The position numbers and the translations under genes were made by a program. A stretch of 43,440 nt of DNA. Origin: an uncultured Veillonella sp. GTDB lineage: Bacteria; Bacillota; Negativicutes; Veillonellales; Veillonellaceae. The DNA lies in assembly GCA_900757715.1 (NCBI GenBank), contig CAAEOZ010000235.1, positions 1 to 43,440 on the forward strand, in the 5' to 3' direction. The notes under the pieces were generated by a model that was not told the DNA's origin, searched no databases, and saw only the letters and a program-made list of their open reading frames with translations. This document shows, in pieces, positions 1 through 10,600 of the stretch (the first letter of the stretch is position 1; each line of letters opens with the position of its first letter).

Positions 1-3000
1 ACCATTGATAACAGTATTATTGCCGCCGTTTGTGAAAGTAGCAGACGTCAAGCCTTTCAATTCTTTCGCCAAGCGCAATTTCAATGTATCGGAACCGTCA
101 GAAACAACACCGATGTTGTCTTCAGTCGCTAATTTACTTTCATCGGAGATACCGCCCTTAACATTCACTTGATTGTTAAGTTTCTTTTTAATCACATTAC
201 CTGTATCGCCACCATACATCATACCGTCATTTAGGTTCGCCACTTCTTCGTTCGTGCCGTCCGGTTTTTGATACACAATGCGCGTAGTGGTCGTGCCGGC
301 GGCACCGTCGACGCCCGGCTTGCCGTCACGGGTTACGGAAATATTCGTCGTAACACCGTCTTTACCGTTGATGCCGATCTTGCCGTCCTTGCCGTCTTTA
401 CCGGTAGCGGTAATCGTTTCGGTCTTAAGGTCTTTGCCGAGTTTCACATCAATGGTGCTGTCACCGTTCGCATCTTGGGAGATACTTGTAATGATGTTGG
501 AATTATCCCCTTTCACGGATACCTTGGACCCCAATTTATTCGTTTTTTCTCCGCCTGTATTGGCATCGAATTTCAAGCCGTCATTGATAACTTTATCTAA
601 TTTAGATTTAGAGGCAACATCCTTAATCTTAACTGTTTCTTTACTACCTGCATGATTTTTATCCTCTACAGTTAAGTCAATATCACCGTTAGAATCAACT
701 GTATAAGCCTCATCTGCAGCAGCTGCATTTTTCACCAAACGGTAATCTGTAGCAGCAGCACCTTGGCTCTTAATTACATCGCTGATTTTTCTCAATTGAT
801 CTTCTGTAGCAGCGCGACCGCTTACAGGATTAGATGTGTTCACATCCCAATCTTTATTATCAAGACCAGTTACATAGTTGTTAGAATCAGCGTGTTTACC
901 CATTGTTACACTGCCAGCTTTTACAGTATCTGTAGCAGTAAGAGTTGTAACATTAAGATTTTTGTTCAATTTAACGCCGATTGTAGTATCATCGCCAGTT
1001 TGCGTAATTTCAGTAGTGATATTGTTATCACCATTGACTGTTACTTTAGAACCAAGTTTATTCGTTTTTTCAGCGTTATTATCAGCATCGAAACGAAGGC
1101 CTTTGTTGATAAGATCAGTTTTAGCATTACTGATATTAGTATTTAATTCGTTTTTAGCATCGTGTAATTGACCGCCGTTTACAGCGTCTTTGCTACCTGC
1201 ACCTACAGTACCATCAGAAACATTGGTAATTTTTTGATCATTCGCATTGAGACCTGTTGGAGATACATAGTTCTTACCACCTACAGTCAAACCGCTGTTG
1301 TTGATAGTAGTACCACCAGCTGTCACGCTGTCCAAGCCGGTCAATGTTTTCGCCAATTTTACGTTCAATATGCCATTGCCGTCGGATTCAACACCGATAT
1401 TACCGTCGGACAATGCGCCTGTAGCACCGCCTTTAACAGTTACGGTATCACCTAATTTTCTGTTGCTCACAGCACCGGTATCACCGGCAAAGTTCAAGCC
1501 TTTATCAAGAGTTGTATTGATCGTAGTAATACTTGATGTATTATTATCTTGTTGCGCCTTCGATGCAATATCTGTCAATGTAACTTGTTTTTTGTCGCCT
1601 TTATCATTTGCTACAGTCAATACCATATTTCCATTGCTATCAACCTTATATTTACCCTGACTACCCGCTTCAGGATTTTCTACCAAACGGTAATCTCCCT
1701 TTGCTACCTCAGTAAATATATTACTCAAATCAACATTAACTTTGCCCGTATCGTTACGTTCCAATGTCAACACTTTGCCGTCATTAGAAATACTGCCACT
1801 CGTAACATAGTTATTTTTCAATCCGCTTACGTTAGCAGTCAATCCGTTTGTGCCGGTTAAATTTGCGGCACCCTCACCATTTGCTTGATAAGTCACTGCA
1901 CCGCCAGTCACATACTTATCCTTCGCCGTAATGATACGGTTAATATCGCCAATATTGGCACCATTCGTCGTTACGTCTCCGCCGCTAGCCACATTAACTA
2001 TTTGTTTGTTTCCTGCATCAATGCCGGTTTTTACAATTTTAGGGCCTCCAGTGATCGTCACACCATCCGTGTTCATCACTGTATCACCAGCAGTCACACT
2101 AGTTAGGTCTTTCAGTTCTTTAGCCAATTTCACGTTCAATGTATCTGTGCCATTAGATACCACTCCAATATTGTTATCACTCAATTTGGATGTATCGGCT
2201 ACGCCACCAACGATATTAGTTTGTGCCCCGAATCTTTGGGTAAACTTATTATCTGTAGCCCCCGTACCTTTTACATCTCCTGCATAAACTGTACCCTTAT
2301 TCACTTCCGTAGTCACTGCATACAGTTGACTGCCATTAATAGCATCTGTAGATGTAGCGGAAATACGGCCAGCCGCTACATTGGTAACCGTCCGTTCCAT
2401 ACCTGTCTTACCTACGCTAACTGTGGAACCAGGATTTATACCTGCAAAGTTATGTACTACTCCATTAACTGACTCAGAGGCTGTTGCTACCGCTGCAGCA
2501 GTTTCAGAACCGGTGCCGAGAGCCACCGCATTTTCATTGGTTGCTTTCGCCCCAGTACCGATAGCGACGCTATTTTTCGCACTGACCGAAGCACTTTTAC
2601 CTATAGCTGTACCGTTTTCAGCAGTAGAATTAGATCCAGATCCTATAGCAGTTGCATCTACTGCGCTAGCATTCGTCTGTCTGCCAAGTGCCGTTGCACC
2701 TAATTGTTTCGCGTTAGCTTGATAACCTACAGCCACGGACTGTCCAGTAGTAGCTTTTGACCAGGTACCGATAGACACGCTGGCATCATCTTCGGCCACT
2801 GCATTTGTCCCCATGGCGATACTCCATCTGCCCTTAGCCTCTGCACTCCCACCGATTGCATAAGCATAAGTATTAGTAGCTTTTGAATTATTTCCCATCG
2901 CTAACGAGGATACCTCAGTAGCATGAGAAAGGCTGCCGATGGCTATAGCATAGGTTTTATCAGCTTTTGCACCTGCACCGATAGTGGTAGCATACTCTCC

Positions 3001-3447
3001 ATTAGCTTCGGCTTTTGCCCCAATAGCGGTAGCATTTTTCCCTTGTGCCTTGGCTACACCACCAATAGCTGTCGCGTTTTCCGCAGTAGATTGTGTTCCT
3101 CCACCGATAGCGGTTGAATATGAAGCAGAAGAATTACTATGCGCACCTAATGCCAAGGAAACCGGTCCAAGGGCCTGCGCATAACCGCCAATGGCTACAT
3201 TATTTTGATCTGTGCCACTATTCGTGCCATTTCCCCATGATACCCCTGCGCCAGTCCCCGCAGGATTTACTGCATTAGCAGTATTCAGTGGAGATAATAT
3301 ACCGCCTACCAGTGCCAAAACACATAAAAGTGTACCAACGCATGTTGTGCTTCTTCCATTAATTTTCCCGCGATTATTAGCAATTTCGGACACAACTACA
3401 TAACAGTTTTTCACCCGATTCCAAATGACTTTATAAATTCGATTCAT
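1..3447 (-). CDS. Trimeric autotransporter adhesin (YadA-like), N-terminal part, cut by left edge
   Basis: Outer-membrane type Vc adhesin; only the first 1149 codons are in the window. I translated the reverse strand from the ATG at 3447 and found no stop to base 1, so the membrane anchor must lie beyond the left edge. It begins with an extended signal peptide region (MNRIYKVIWNRVKN...), then a hydrophobic stretch (CVGTLLCVLALVGG) and probable cleavage near residue 57. About residues 70-330 are YadA-head repeats of the type AIGxxAxAxGxxA. A neck motif follows (TNVAAGRISATSTDAINGSQ), then stalk units such as DAVNGGQL, KTNKLGSKV and ATGKDGKDGKIG. It is a paralogue of the 4691-11557 gene, with the same signal region and leader. 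AAAGGAAC precedes the ATG. Likely roles are attachment, co-aggregation and biofilm formation; the ligand is unknown. Confidence 0.93.
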   Translation of the reverse strand, partial: MNRIYKVIWNRVKNCYVVVSEIANNRGKINGRSTTCVGTLLCVLALVGGILSPLNTANAVNPAGTGAGVSWGNGTNSGTDQNNVAIGGYAQALGPVSLALGAHSNSSASYSTAIGGGTQSTAENATAIGGVAKAQGKNATAIGAKAEANGEYATTIGAGAKADKTYAIAIGSLSHATEVSSLAMGNNSKATNTYAYAIGGSAEAKGRWSIAMGTNAVAEDDASVSIGTWSKATTGQSVAVGYQANAKQLGATALGRQTNASAVDATAIGSGSNSTAENGTAIGKSASVSAKNSVAIGTGAKATNENAVALGTGSETAAAVATASESVNGVVHNFAGINPGSTVSVGKTGMERTVTNVAAGRISATSTDAINGSQLYAVTTEVNKGTVYAGDVKGTGATDNKFTQRFGAQTNIVGGVADTSKLSDNNIGVVSNGTDTLNVKLAKELKDLTSVTAGDTVMNTDGVTITGGPKIVKTGIDAGNKQIVNVASGGDVTTNGANIGDINRIITAKDKYVTGGAVTYQANGEGAANLTGTNGLTANVSGLKNNYVTSGSISNDGKVLTLERNDTGKVNVDLSNIFTEVAKGDYRLVENPEAGSQGKYKVDSNGNMVLTVANDKGDKKQVTLTDIASKAQQDNNTSSITTINTTLDKGLNFAGDTGAVSNRKLGDTVTVKGGATGALSDGNIGVESDGNGILNVKLAKTLTGLDSVTAGGTTINNSGLTVGGKNYVSPTGLNANDQKITNVSDGTVGAGSKDAVNGGQLHDAKNELNTNISNAKTDLINKGLRFDADNNAEKTNKLGSKVTVNGDNNITTEITQTGDDTTIGVKLNKNLNVTTLTATDTVKAGSVTMGKHADSNNYVTGLDNKDWDVNTSNPVSGRAATEDQLRKISDVIKSQGAAATDYRLVKNAAAADEAYTVDSNGDIDLTVEDKNHAGSKETVKIKDVASKSKLDKVINDGLKFDANTGGEKTNKLGSKVSVKGDNSNIITSISQDANGDSTIDVKLGKDLKTETITATGKDGKDGKIGINGKDGVTTNISVTRDGKPGVDGAAGTTTTRIVYQKPDGTNEEVANLNDGMMYGGDTGNVIKKKLNNQVNVKGGISDESKLATEDNIGVVSDGSDTLKLRLAKELKGLTSATFTNGGNNTVING

Positions 3448-3518
3448 AATGTTCCTTTCGTATTACATTTTCGTTGCGTAATACCTATCTAACCTTATAT
3501 AAAACTATAATAAAAATA

Positions 3519-3552
3519 AGAAGTAATAGATATAAAAATCATCTATACTTCT
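3519..3552 (-). promoter_or_regulatory. Conserved 5' leader hairpin of first trimeric autotransporter
   Basis: An imperfect inverted repeat has outer arms AGAAGT and ACTTCT and inner arms ATAGAT and ATCTAT, with a 9-nt loop and one bulged base. It lies in the predicted leader of about 180 nt. A similar hairpin sits at the equivalent place before the second large autotransporter (11633-11666). Its function is unknown; a role in mRNA stability or translation is inferred only from conservation. Confidence 0.45.
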
Positions 3553-3634
3553 AATACAAACCAACAATATTCAGCATAACAAGTCAAATATTACACTTAT
3601 TACAGATTGTTATCATATACTCATCTACTCGTAT

Positions 3635-3663
3635 ACCATATCAAAAAAAATCTATATTGTAAA
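3635..3663 (-). promoter_or_regulatory. Promoter of first trimeric autotransporter
   Basis: Reading the minus strand, TTTACA (3658-3663) is followed by exactly 17 bases and TATGGT (3635-3640). Transcription would start near 3628, giving a leader of about 180 nt. The spacer contains a run of eight T on the coding strand (3643-3650). The same arrangement precedes the second large autotransporter. Confidence 0.6.
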
Positions 3664-3670
3664 TAACTTT

Positions 3671-3686
3671 TTCATGTTTCATTCAT
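3671..3686 (-). promoter_or_regulatory. Direct repeat ATGAA with 11-bp period upstream of the -35 box
   Basis: On the minus strand ATGAA occurs twice, 11 bp apart (3671-3675 and 3682-3686), the nearer copy reading ATGAAAAAG just before TTTACA. The same pair with the same spacing precedes the second large autotransporter (11786-11801). One helical turn next to the -35 element suggests an activator site. No regulator is identified. Confidence 0.35.
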
Positions 3687-3801
3687 TTTTATGGTTTATT
3701 TAACAAAATTAATAATTAGAAAATAAAATCTTCATCTTTTCGATACATTTATGCTATTAAATTTACATATTTGCATGTAACAATTTCAATTTATACATAA
3801 C

Positions 3802-3832
3802 AAAAGCCGAGGCAATCACTGCCTCGGCTTTT
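3802..3832 (-). terminator. Rho-independent terminator after the 4691-11557 / 3956-4603 operon
   Basis: A perfect 13-bp stem, AAAAGCCGAGGCA paired with TGCCTCGGCTTTT, encloses a 5-nt loop. T-runs flank the GC-rich core on both strands, so it can act in both directions. It sits 124 bp after the stop of the 215-residue gene. Its stem core AAGCCGAGGC recurs in the terminator at 12017-12044. Confidence 0.85.
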
Positions 3833-3955
3833 ATAAACACCATACATTCTAAATATTATTTAGTTATCAGTGTATTATCACAGAATCTAATGAAACTGTC
3901 CCTAATTCAATTACAATATTTAATTAAATTATCGGTTTATTAATTACACCATATC

Positions 3956-4603
3956 TTACTGAATTGTTGGTGCATAAATCGCTTTGCGAAGATCCACCAT
4001 ACGAGGTTCTTCCATCATCTTAGGAATGTCTTCCTCTTCGGCAGGTTTCACGCGATTATTGCCGTCTTTCATAGCTTCGTTCAAGCTGAAGATAACCATT
4101 TCGTTCATGTAGAAACGCAATTCGTCATCATGTACATTGGCTGTATTGCGATTCAAGATATCGATGATTTGTTGCGCATAGTCCAATTTTTCATCGTCAG
4201 ACACAGTCACACGATCCATAAAGAATTCTTTGTAATCGTTGTACAAACGATCTAATGCCATGCGTGCATAGCTGTCTTTCTTATAACGATGGCTCACAAT
4301 GTACCAGCTACGACGAACGTTCATATAATACAATACATTATTGCGGTACCGTTCTTGCCCCTTCATAACGCGAGAGTCGTCCATGATATATTTGCCTTTT
4401 TGATCCAATTGGAATTGTGTGAAAGCATTCACTACGTCGCGAACTTCTTCACTAGGTACAGGAATGACCACTTCTGCTTCAATCACGTTTAATGGTTCAG
4501 CTGGTTGTTCCGGCATCATCAATCGATCTTGAGCCGCATCCGCTTGACCTACCGCGCATATACAAGCAAGTGCCAATACAGGCATAAATGTTTTGAATTT
4601 CAT
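3956..4603 (-). CDS. Exported protein of unknown function, downstream of trimeric autotransporter
   Basis: A 215-residue protein with a signal peptide (MKFKTFMPVLALACICAVG, cleavage probably after QADA). The mature part is hydrophilic and mostly helical in character, with many Asp, Glu, Arg and Tyr, a repeated Y-N/R-x-Y-pattern and no recognisable domain. ATG 4603 is preceded by AAGGAGG with good spacing. It lies 87 bp downstream of the 2288-residue autotransporter on the same strand and before a strong terminator, so the two are probably co-transcribed. Small periplasmic partners encoded next to trimeric autotransporters are known elsewhere (for example SadB and TpgA), but I see no sequence similarity to them. 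A partner role here is inference only. No good lipobox is present. Confidence 0.85.
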   Translation of the reverse strand: MKFKTFMPVLALACICAVGQADAAQDRLMMPEQPAEPLNVIEAEVVIPVPSEEVRDVVNAFTQFQLDQKGKYIMDDSRVMKGQERYRNNVLYYMNVRRSWYIVSHRYKKDSYARMALDRLYNDYKEFFMDRVTVSDDEKLDYAQQIIDILNRNTANVHDDELRFYMNEMVIFSLNEAMKDGNNRVKPAEEEDIPKMMEEPRMVDLRKAIYAPTIQ

Positions 4604-4620
4604 ACTTCCTCCTTATGATG

Positions 4621-4642
4621 AGCCGCCCCGGAAAGGGCGGCT
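4621..4642 (-). other. GC-rich intercistronic hairpin
   Basis: AGCCGCCC and GGGCGGCT form an 8-bp stem around a 6-nt loop, between the autotransporter stop (4691) and the AAGGAGG ribosome binding site of the 215-residue gene. On the minus strand no U-tract follows, so it is not a standard terminator. It may slow or process the transcript and lower expression of the distal gene. Confidence 0.55.
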
Positions 4643-4690
4643 TTCACAATCCTTACATGAGTGGTTAAGAACTCGAATATTCAGATTCGA

Positions 4691-7600
4691 TTATTTTGTA
4701 AGACCTGCTTGTTGCATCAACAATGCGATTTGAGCTTTCATTTCTTCATTATCTCGTTGTACTTGATCGTATTTAGCAGTTAACTCTAGATCATGTTGTT
4801 TCATACGTTCATTTTCAGCTTTCAATGCAGTCACTTCATCCTGCAATACATACGCAGAGCTGATAGGGCCGGCTTTGTAACGTGCAGGAACCGCTTTCTT
4901 AGCGTCGGATGTACCAAATTTGTAAGATACGCCCGCATTAATCATGTTGTCATGACCGCCAAGAGATACGCCCATATGGAACATTGTAGATTCATTAGTA
5001 TAGTGCGCCACGCCTACAGCGGCAGCTGTGCTACCTTTATAATGGCCTACAGCAGCCAATACTTGAGTTGGTTCCAATGGATCATATTGTAATGGTTTGA
5101 GGCCAGAAATAGCTGCACTAGTAGCACCTACATCAGCGATTTTACCATCCACGCTACGCATAGCACTGCTCAATTGATTTACATTAACCGCATCAGTACC
5201 ATCTACGCCAGGGCCTACATTAGTAATTCTATTACCACCGTTATTAAGACCGTCTTTAGTAAGACTTACAGCATTACCTTGAGCAGGTGTAATTGTCACG
5301 CCGCCACCGTTCATAACAGTTGTATTACCAGCAGCATCCGTAGTAGTTACGGACTCAAGACCTTTCAAGTCTTTAGCCAACTTGATGTTATAACCATCAC
5401 CAGCAGCGTTTTTCACAACACCAATATTATTATCTGCCAAACGGTTCACATCAGCACCACCAGTAAGGTTCATAGTATCTCCCAATCCACGAACCACTTT
5501 ACCGCTATCGCCAGGTTGGTCGCCTTGGAATACACGTCCTGTTCTTGCTTTATTATTGAAGTCGTCATTAACAGCTTTCAATTGATCTTCTGTTGCGGCA
5601 CGACCAGGAACTGCTACAGGGTTTTCAGGATCCCAAGTTTTGTTATCCAAACCTGTTACGAAGTTGCCTTCTTTACCGTCGGAAGTCTGTTTACCTACAA
5701 CTACATCGCCGGCTTTCACCGTATTTGCAGTCACGGAACCGTCATTGCCGTCGATTTTAACTTGATTACCACCGTTACCAGCTGTAATCGTTCCTACAGC
5801 GCCATCCAACTTAACTTCTTTGTCGCCATTGCCGGCTGTAACAGTACCTTCGGAACCGTCGATGTTAACTTGTTTTGCCGGATCCTGACCAAGAGTGATC
5901 TTGTCGTTCAAGGCCATTTTGATGGCGCCGTTGTCAACGGAAGTTTTGATATTGCCGTCACCTTTTAGATCGATTGTTTCGCCAAGAGGTTTCTTCACGG
6001 AGTTACCGTCTTCCGCTTTAAGACCGAAGCCTGTGGATTTGATGTTTTCAATAGCTGTATGCAATTGACCGCCGTTTACAGCGTCCTTGCTACCAGCACC
6101 AATAGTACCATCAGCTACATTAGTGATCTTCTTATCAGCTGCATCGATACCGTCTTTCGTCATGGATGGACCATTGGTAATCTTCACGCCGTCTTTTGTA
6201 ACAGATGTCAACGGATTACCGTCTTTATCATTAATGGTCATGCCTTCACCGTTCACAACGGTTTTACCGTTTGCACCGTTAGCTCCGTTGTTGAAAGTAA
6301 TGGAGTTCAAGTCTTTAAGATCTTTTGCCAAACGAACATTGAGGATATTATTTTTGCTGATAACGCCAATATTGTTTTCAGTCAAATCAGCTTCGTTTGT
6401 TACGCCACCCTTAATATCCAATTGTTCATTAAGTTTTTTCTTGATAACGTCGCCGGAATCACCGCCGTAAGCCATACCGTCATCTTTGGTTGCTACTTGA
6501 TGTGTCTTACCCTTTTCATCAGTGTATTTAATACGAGTGATTTCGTTACCGTTGAGATCCGGATCACCTTTTTCAACAGAAATGTCAGCGCTACGGCCAT
6601 CTTTACCGTTAAGACCGATGTGACCTACGCCGTCTGTACCGGAAATAGATACAGCTTCTTTGCCGTCCTTACCGGTAACAGCTACCTTGCCGTCTGTACC
6701 GTTCGCAGTGTCAGGACCTGTAATAGACACGCCGTCCTTACCGTCTTTGCCAACTTTCACGGATTCCGCTTTAAGGTTTTTATTCATCTTCACGTCAATA
6801 GTAGTATCACCGGTTTGTGCATCTTGCTTGATGAAAGTCTTGATGTTTTCGCCGCTGTAATCTCTGTCAGCTGCAGTGCCTTCACCTTTAATAGTCACTT
6901 TAGAGCCAAGCTTGTTAGTTTTTTCTCCGCCTTGGTTAGCATCGAATTTCAAACCTTTATTAGTCAATGCGTCCGCACTATCTTTGATTTTGTCATTTAA
7001 GTAGTCTACATTAACCGCTTCGCTACCATCGTTGCCTGTAGCATATGCCACATTCGTTACGTGAGTACCGCCTTGTTTATTGTTATATGCAGGACCTTCG
7101 TAAGTTACCTTGGATTTATCAAGATTACCATTAGGGTCCAAATCATACTTAACAGCACGGTCATTCAATTTATCAAGTTTGGATTTAGAAGCAACGTCTT
7201 TGATGGTAACGGTTTCTGTTTGATTTGGATGATTCTTATCTTGTACAGTCAACGCTACATCGCCGTTCGCATCCACAGTGTAGTCTCCATTGGAGCCTGC
7301 CGCTTGATTTCTAATCAAACGATAATCAGTGGAGTTAGCACTTTGAGCATCCAACGCTTTTTTCAATTGATCTTCTGTTGCGGCACGACCGGATACAATC
7401 TTATCTGCATCCCAATCTTTGTTATCAAGACCTGTTACATAGTTGCCTGTTTCGCTGTCACCAGCTGCGTTGTTAACAGTTTGACCACCCATAGTAGCAC
7501 CGCCTGCTTTCACAGTCTTAGCCGCCGTTACGGAATCAAGATTTTTAAGGTCTTTCGCCAATTGAAGTTCCAATTTGTTAGTGCCATCAGCTTTTACGTT

Positions 7601-10600
7601 GATATTGCCGGCTGCGCTCTTGAACGCTGCAGATTCAGATTCAGTTACGCCTTCACCTTGTACTTTCACCAAGGAATTCAATTTTTGTTTATTCACAGTA
7701 CCAGAATTGTTACCAGTGAATTGTAAACCGTCCTCCATAGTCGCAACTTGGTGTTCGCCGTTGCCGTCTTTGTAAACGATACGTGTAAGACCGTTTGTAC
7801 CGTCTACACCTTTTTCGCCTTTAACGCCGGTAGCAGGATCATCGTAACCAGGTTTTACGGACAAGTCGATACCATTAGTACCGTTCACGCCGTTTGTTCC
7901 GGCAGGGCCTGTCAAGCCGATGTGGCCTACGCCATCCTTACCGGAAATAGAAACTGCTTCTTTACCGTTTTTGTCAGTAACAGCTACCTTGCCATCTGTA
8001 CCGTTCGCTGTGTCAGGACCTGTAATAGATACGCCATCCTTACCATTTTTGCCAACCTTCACAGATTCAGCTTTAAGGTTTTTATTCATCTTCACGTCGA
8101 TAGTCGTGTTGCCTGTCGCCGCATCTTGTTTGATGAAAGTTTTGAGGTTTTCACCACTGTAATCAGCGTCAGCTGCAGTGCCTTCACCTTGAATTGTAAC
8201 AGTAGATCCTAATTTGTTAGTTTTTACGCCGCCTACATTGGCATCGAATTTGAGACCTGTGTTAATCAAGTCATTCTTGGTATTCGTAATTTGATCGCCA
8301 AGATCTTGCTTAACTTGATGTAATTGACCGCCGTTTACAGCGTCTTTAGAACCAGCAGCTACATTACCATCTTTCAAGTTAGTAATTTTTGTACCGTTAG
8401 CGCCTTCTAATGTTACTGTATCTTTATCAGTGTTACCGTCGTATTTTACGGAGCGATCTTTTACCTTATCAAGTTCTGTTTTAGACGCAACATCCTTGAT
8501 TGTTACAGTATTAACCGTACCAGATTTATCGTCCTTCACTTGTAAATCAACTTTATTGTTATCAACTTTATAAGAACCGTCTGCCGCGTTGTTCGGATTA
8601 GCGATTAAACGGTAGTCCGTAGCACTTGAGTTAGCCGCTTTCACAGCATCACTGACAATTTTAAGTTGATCTTCTGTTGCCGCACGACCAGACACGAAGG
8701 CAGGATCAGTTAATGTCCAAGATTTATTATCCAAGCCAGATACAAAATTACCATTTTGAGTAGCTGCCTTGTTGTCTGTTACAGCTTGGTTGCCCATAGT
8801 AGCAGTACCAGCTTTTACAGTTTTTGTAGCAGTTACTGTATTAACATTGATGTCTTTACCTAATGCAACCTTAATAGTTGTATCGTCACCAGTTTGTGTA
8901 ATTGTAGTGCTGATATTAGTACTATCACCAGCTACTGTTACCTTGGAGCCTAATTTATTTGTTTTTTCGCCGCCATTATCAGCATCGAATTTCAAACCTT
9001 TATTGATAAGCTCCGTTTTTGTATCATCAAGTTCTGTTTTGGATGCAATATCCTTAATAGTAACAGTTTTCTTATTCGCTGGATTTTTAGCATCTTGTAC
9101 AGTTAAGTCAACTTTATTGCCAGATACAGTGTAAGCTTTATCAGCAGCACTGCTATTTTCAACTAATTGATAGTCAGGAGCATCTACGTCAACTTTATAT
9201 GTTTTATATGTACCGTCAGTACCTTCTGTAATCGTTGTATTTTTACCAGCAACAACTTTTACTGCTTTTTGTGCTTCATCACGGATAACGGATTTACCGC
9301 CATCCGTAATGTTGGACAAGTCTTTATTTGCCGCATTGTCAATCTTGTTCTTAGTTGCATCAGTCAACGTCACATCAATTGTTTGATTGTTAACAGATGT
9401 CGTAACATAAGAACCATCGCCTTTTACAGTCAATGTTTGATTGTCCAATAAAACGTCATTGTTACCACTGTTACCAGCTACTTTCAAGTTAACATTGCGC
9501 AATTGAGCCACGTTAACAGCATCAGTATCCGCAGTACCTGCAGCCACGTTTGTGATTTGACGAGTTTTTGTACCACCGTCTCCTACGGACACCGCGCCCA
9601 TAGTGGATGTCAACGCAGCACCTGTCAATCCGCTATATCCGTTTGTACGGCTGTCTGCAGTTTTAACATTATAGCCAGCCTTACCTGCTGCAACGGAAGC
9701 AACAGAGTTAGAACCCAATGCAACGCCGTCATCTACGCTGGATTTAGCTTTATAACCGATAGCAGTACTGTTCGCATTAGCTGCAGTCGCATCAGCACCG
9801 ACAGCTGTAGCAAAGTTACCTGCTGCAGAAGTACGTACACCAGCCGCTGTCGCGTTATTGCCTGTAGCACCTGTGTTATCGTAGTTCGCATCGGCAGATG
9901 TGCCTTTAGCACTGAAGAAATTCGTTTGCGCCGCTTCAACAGCTTCTTTTACCGTATGGTATGTGCTGTTCTTGATATTGAAATCAGGCGCTTTATATGT
10001 AGAACCATTCGCTTCATAGCCCGTATAAGTAGGACCCGCGATGGATTTTGCCAAGTTACTGTTTACAAATTTTAATTGTTTTACATTTGTTGCGTCAGTA
10101 TCGTTTTCACCGCCTGCTACGTTGATGATACGGCGTTCAGAACCTACGTTACCTACCGCAACTACACCGTTTGCAACATTGTTATTTTGTTGGTTAGTGA
10201 AAGCAGAGAAACCATTAACCAAGGCACCTCTTACTTCCGTACCAGTACCCAATGCCAAGGAGTTATTGGATTCTGCAACGGCATTTGTACCGATAGCCAT
10301 GGAGTTAGTACCTGTAACAGTTGCACCAAGACCGATAGCTGTCGTATTAGTATTGTTTGCTTTTGCTTCTTTACCGATTGCAATGGCACCATCTTTAGAG
10401 GCATTCGCCGCACCGCCAAGTGCAAGCGCATCAGCACCCAAGGATTTTGCATTACCACCTAATGCGATGGAGTTGGATAATTTTGCTTGGGAAGAACTAC
10501 CCATAGCAATAGCATCGGCACCAGCAGCATTAGAACTACTACCCATAGCAAAGCTGCTTACACCACTTGCATTTGCACTTTTACCCATTGCCACGGCATT

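Noticed and set aside
268..3403. Series of plus-strand frames of 60-127 codons opposite the first autotransporter
   Set aside because: The minus strand is open across the whole stretch and encodes a recognisable YadA-type protein, so the plus-strand frames are shadows.
3956..4603. Lipoprotein call for the 215-residue exported protein because of Cys in its signal sequence
   Set aside because: The residues before either Cys do not form a normal lipobox, and an AxA-type cleavage site follows, so a soluble exported protein is likelier.
5174..7000. Long plus-strand reading frames opposite the giant autotransporter
   Set aside because: They are mirror images of the repetitive, stop-poor adhesin gene: composition is odd (rich in Ile, Ser, Cys and Val), there are no ribosome binding sites, and they follow the repeat pattern of the minus-strand gene.
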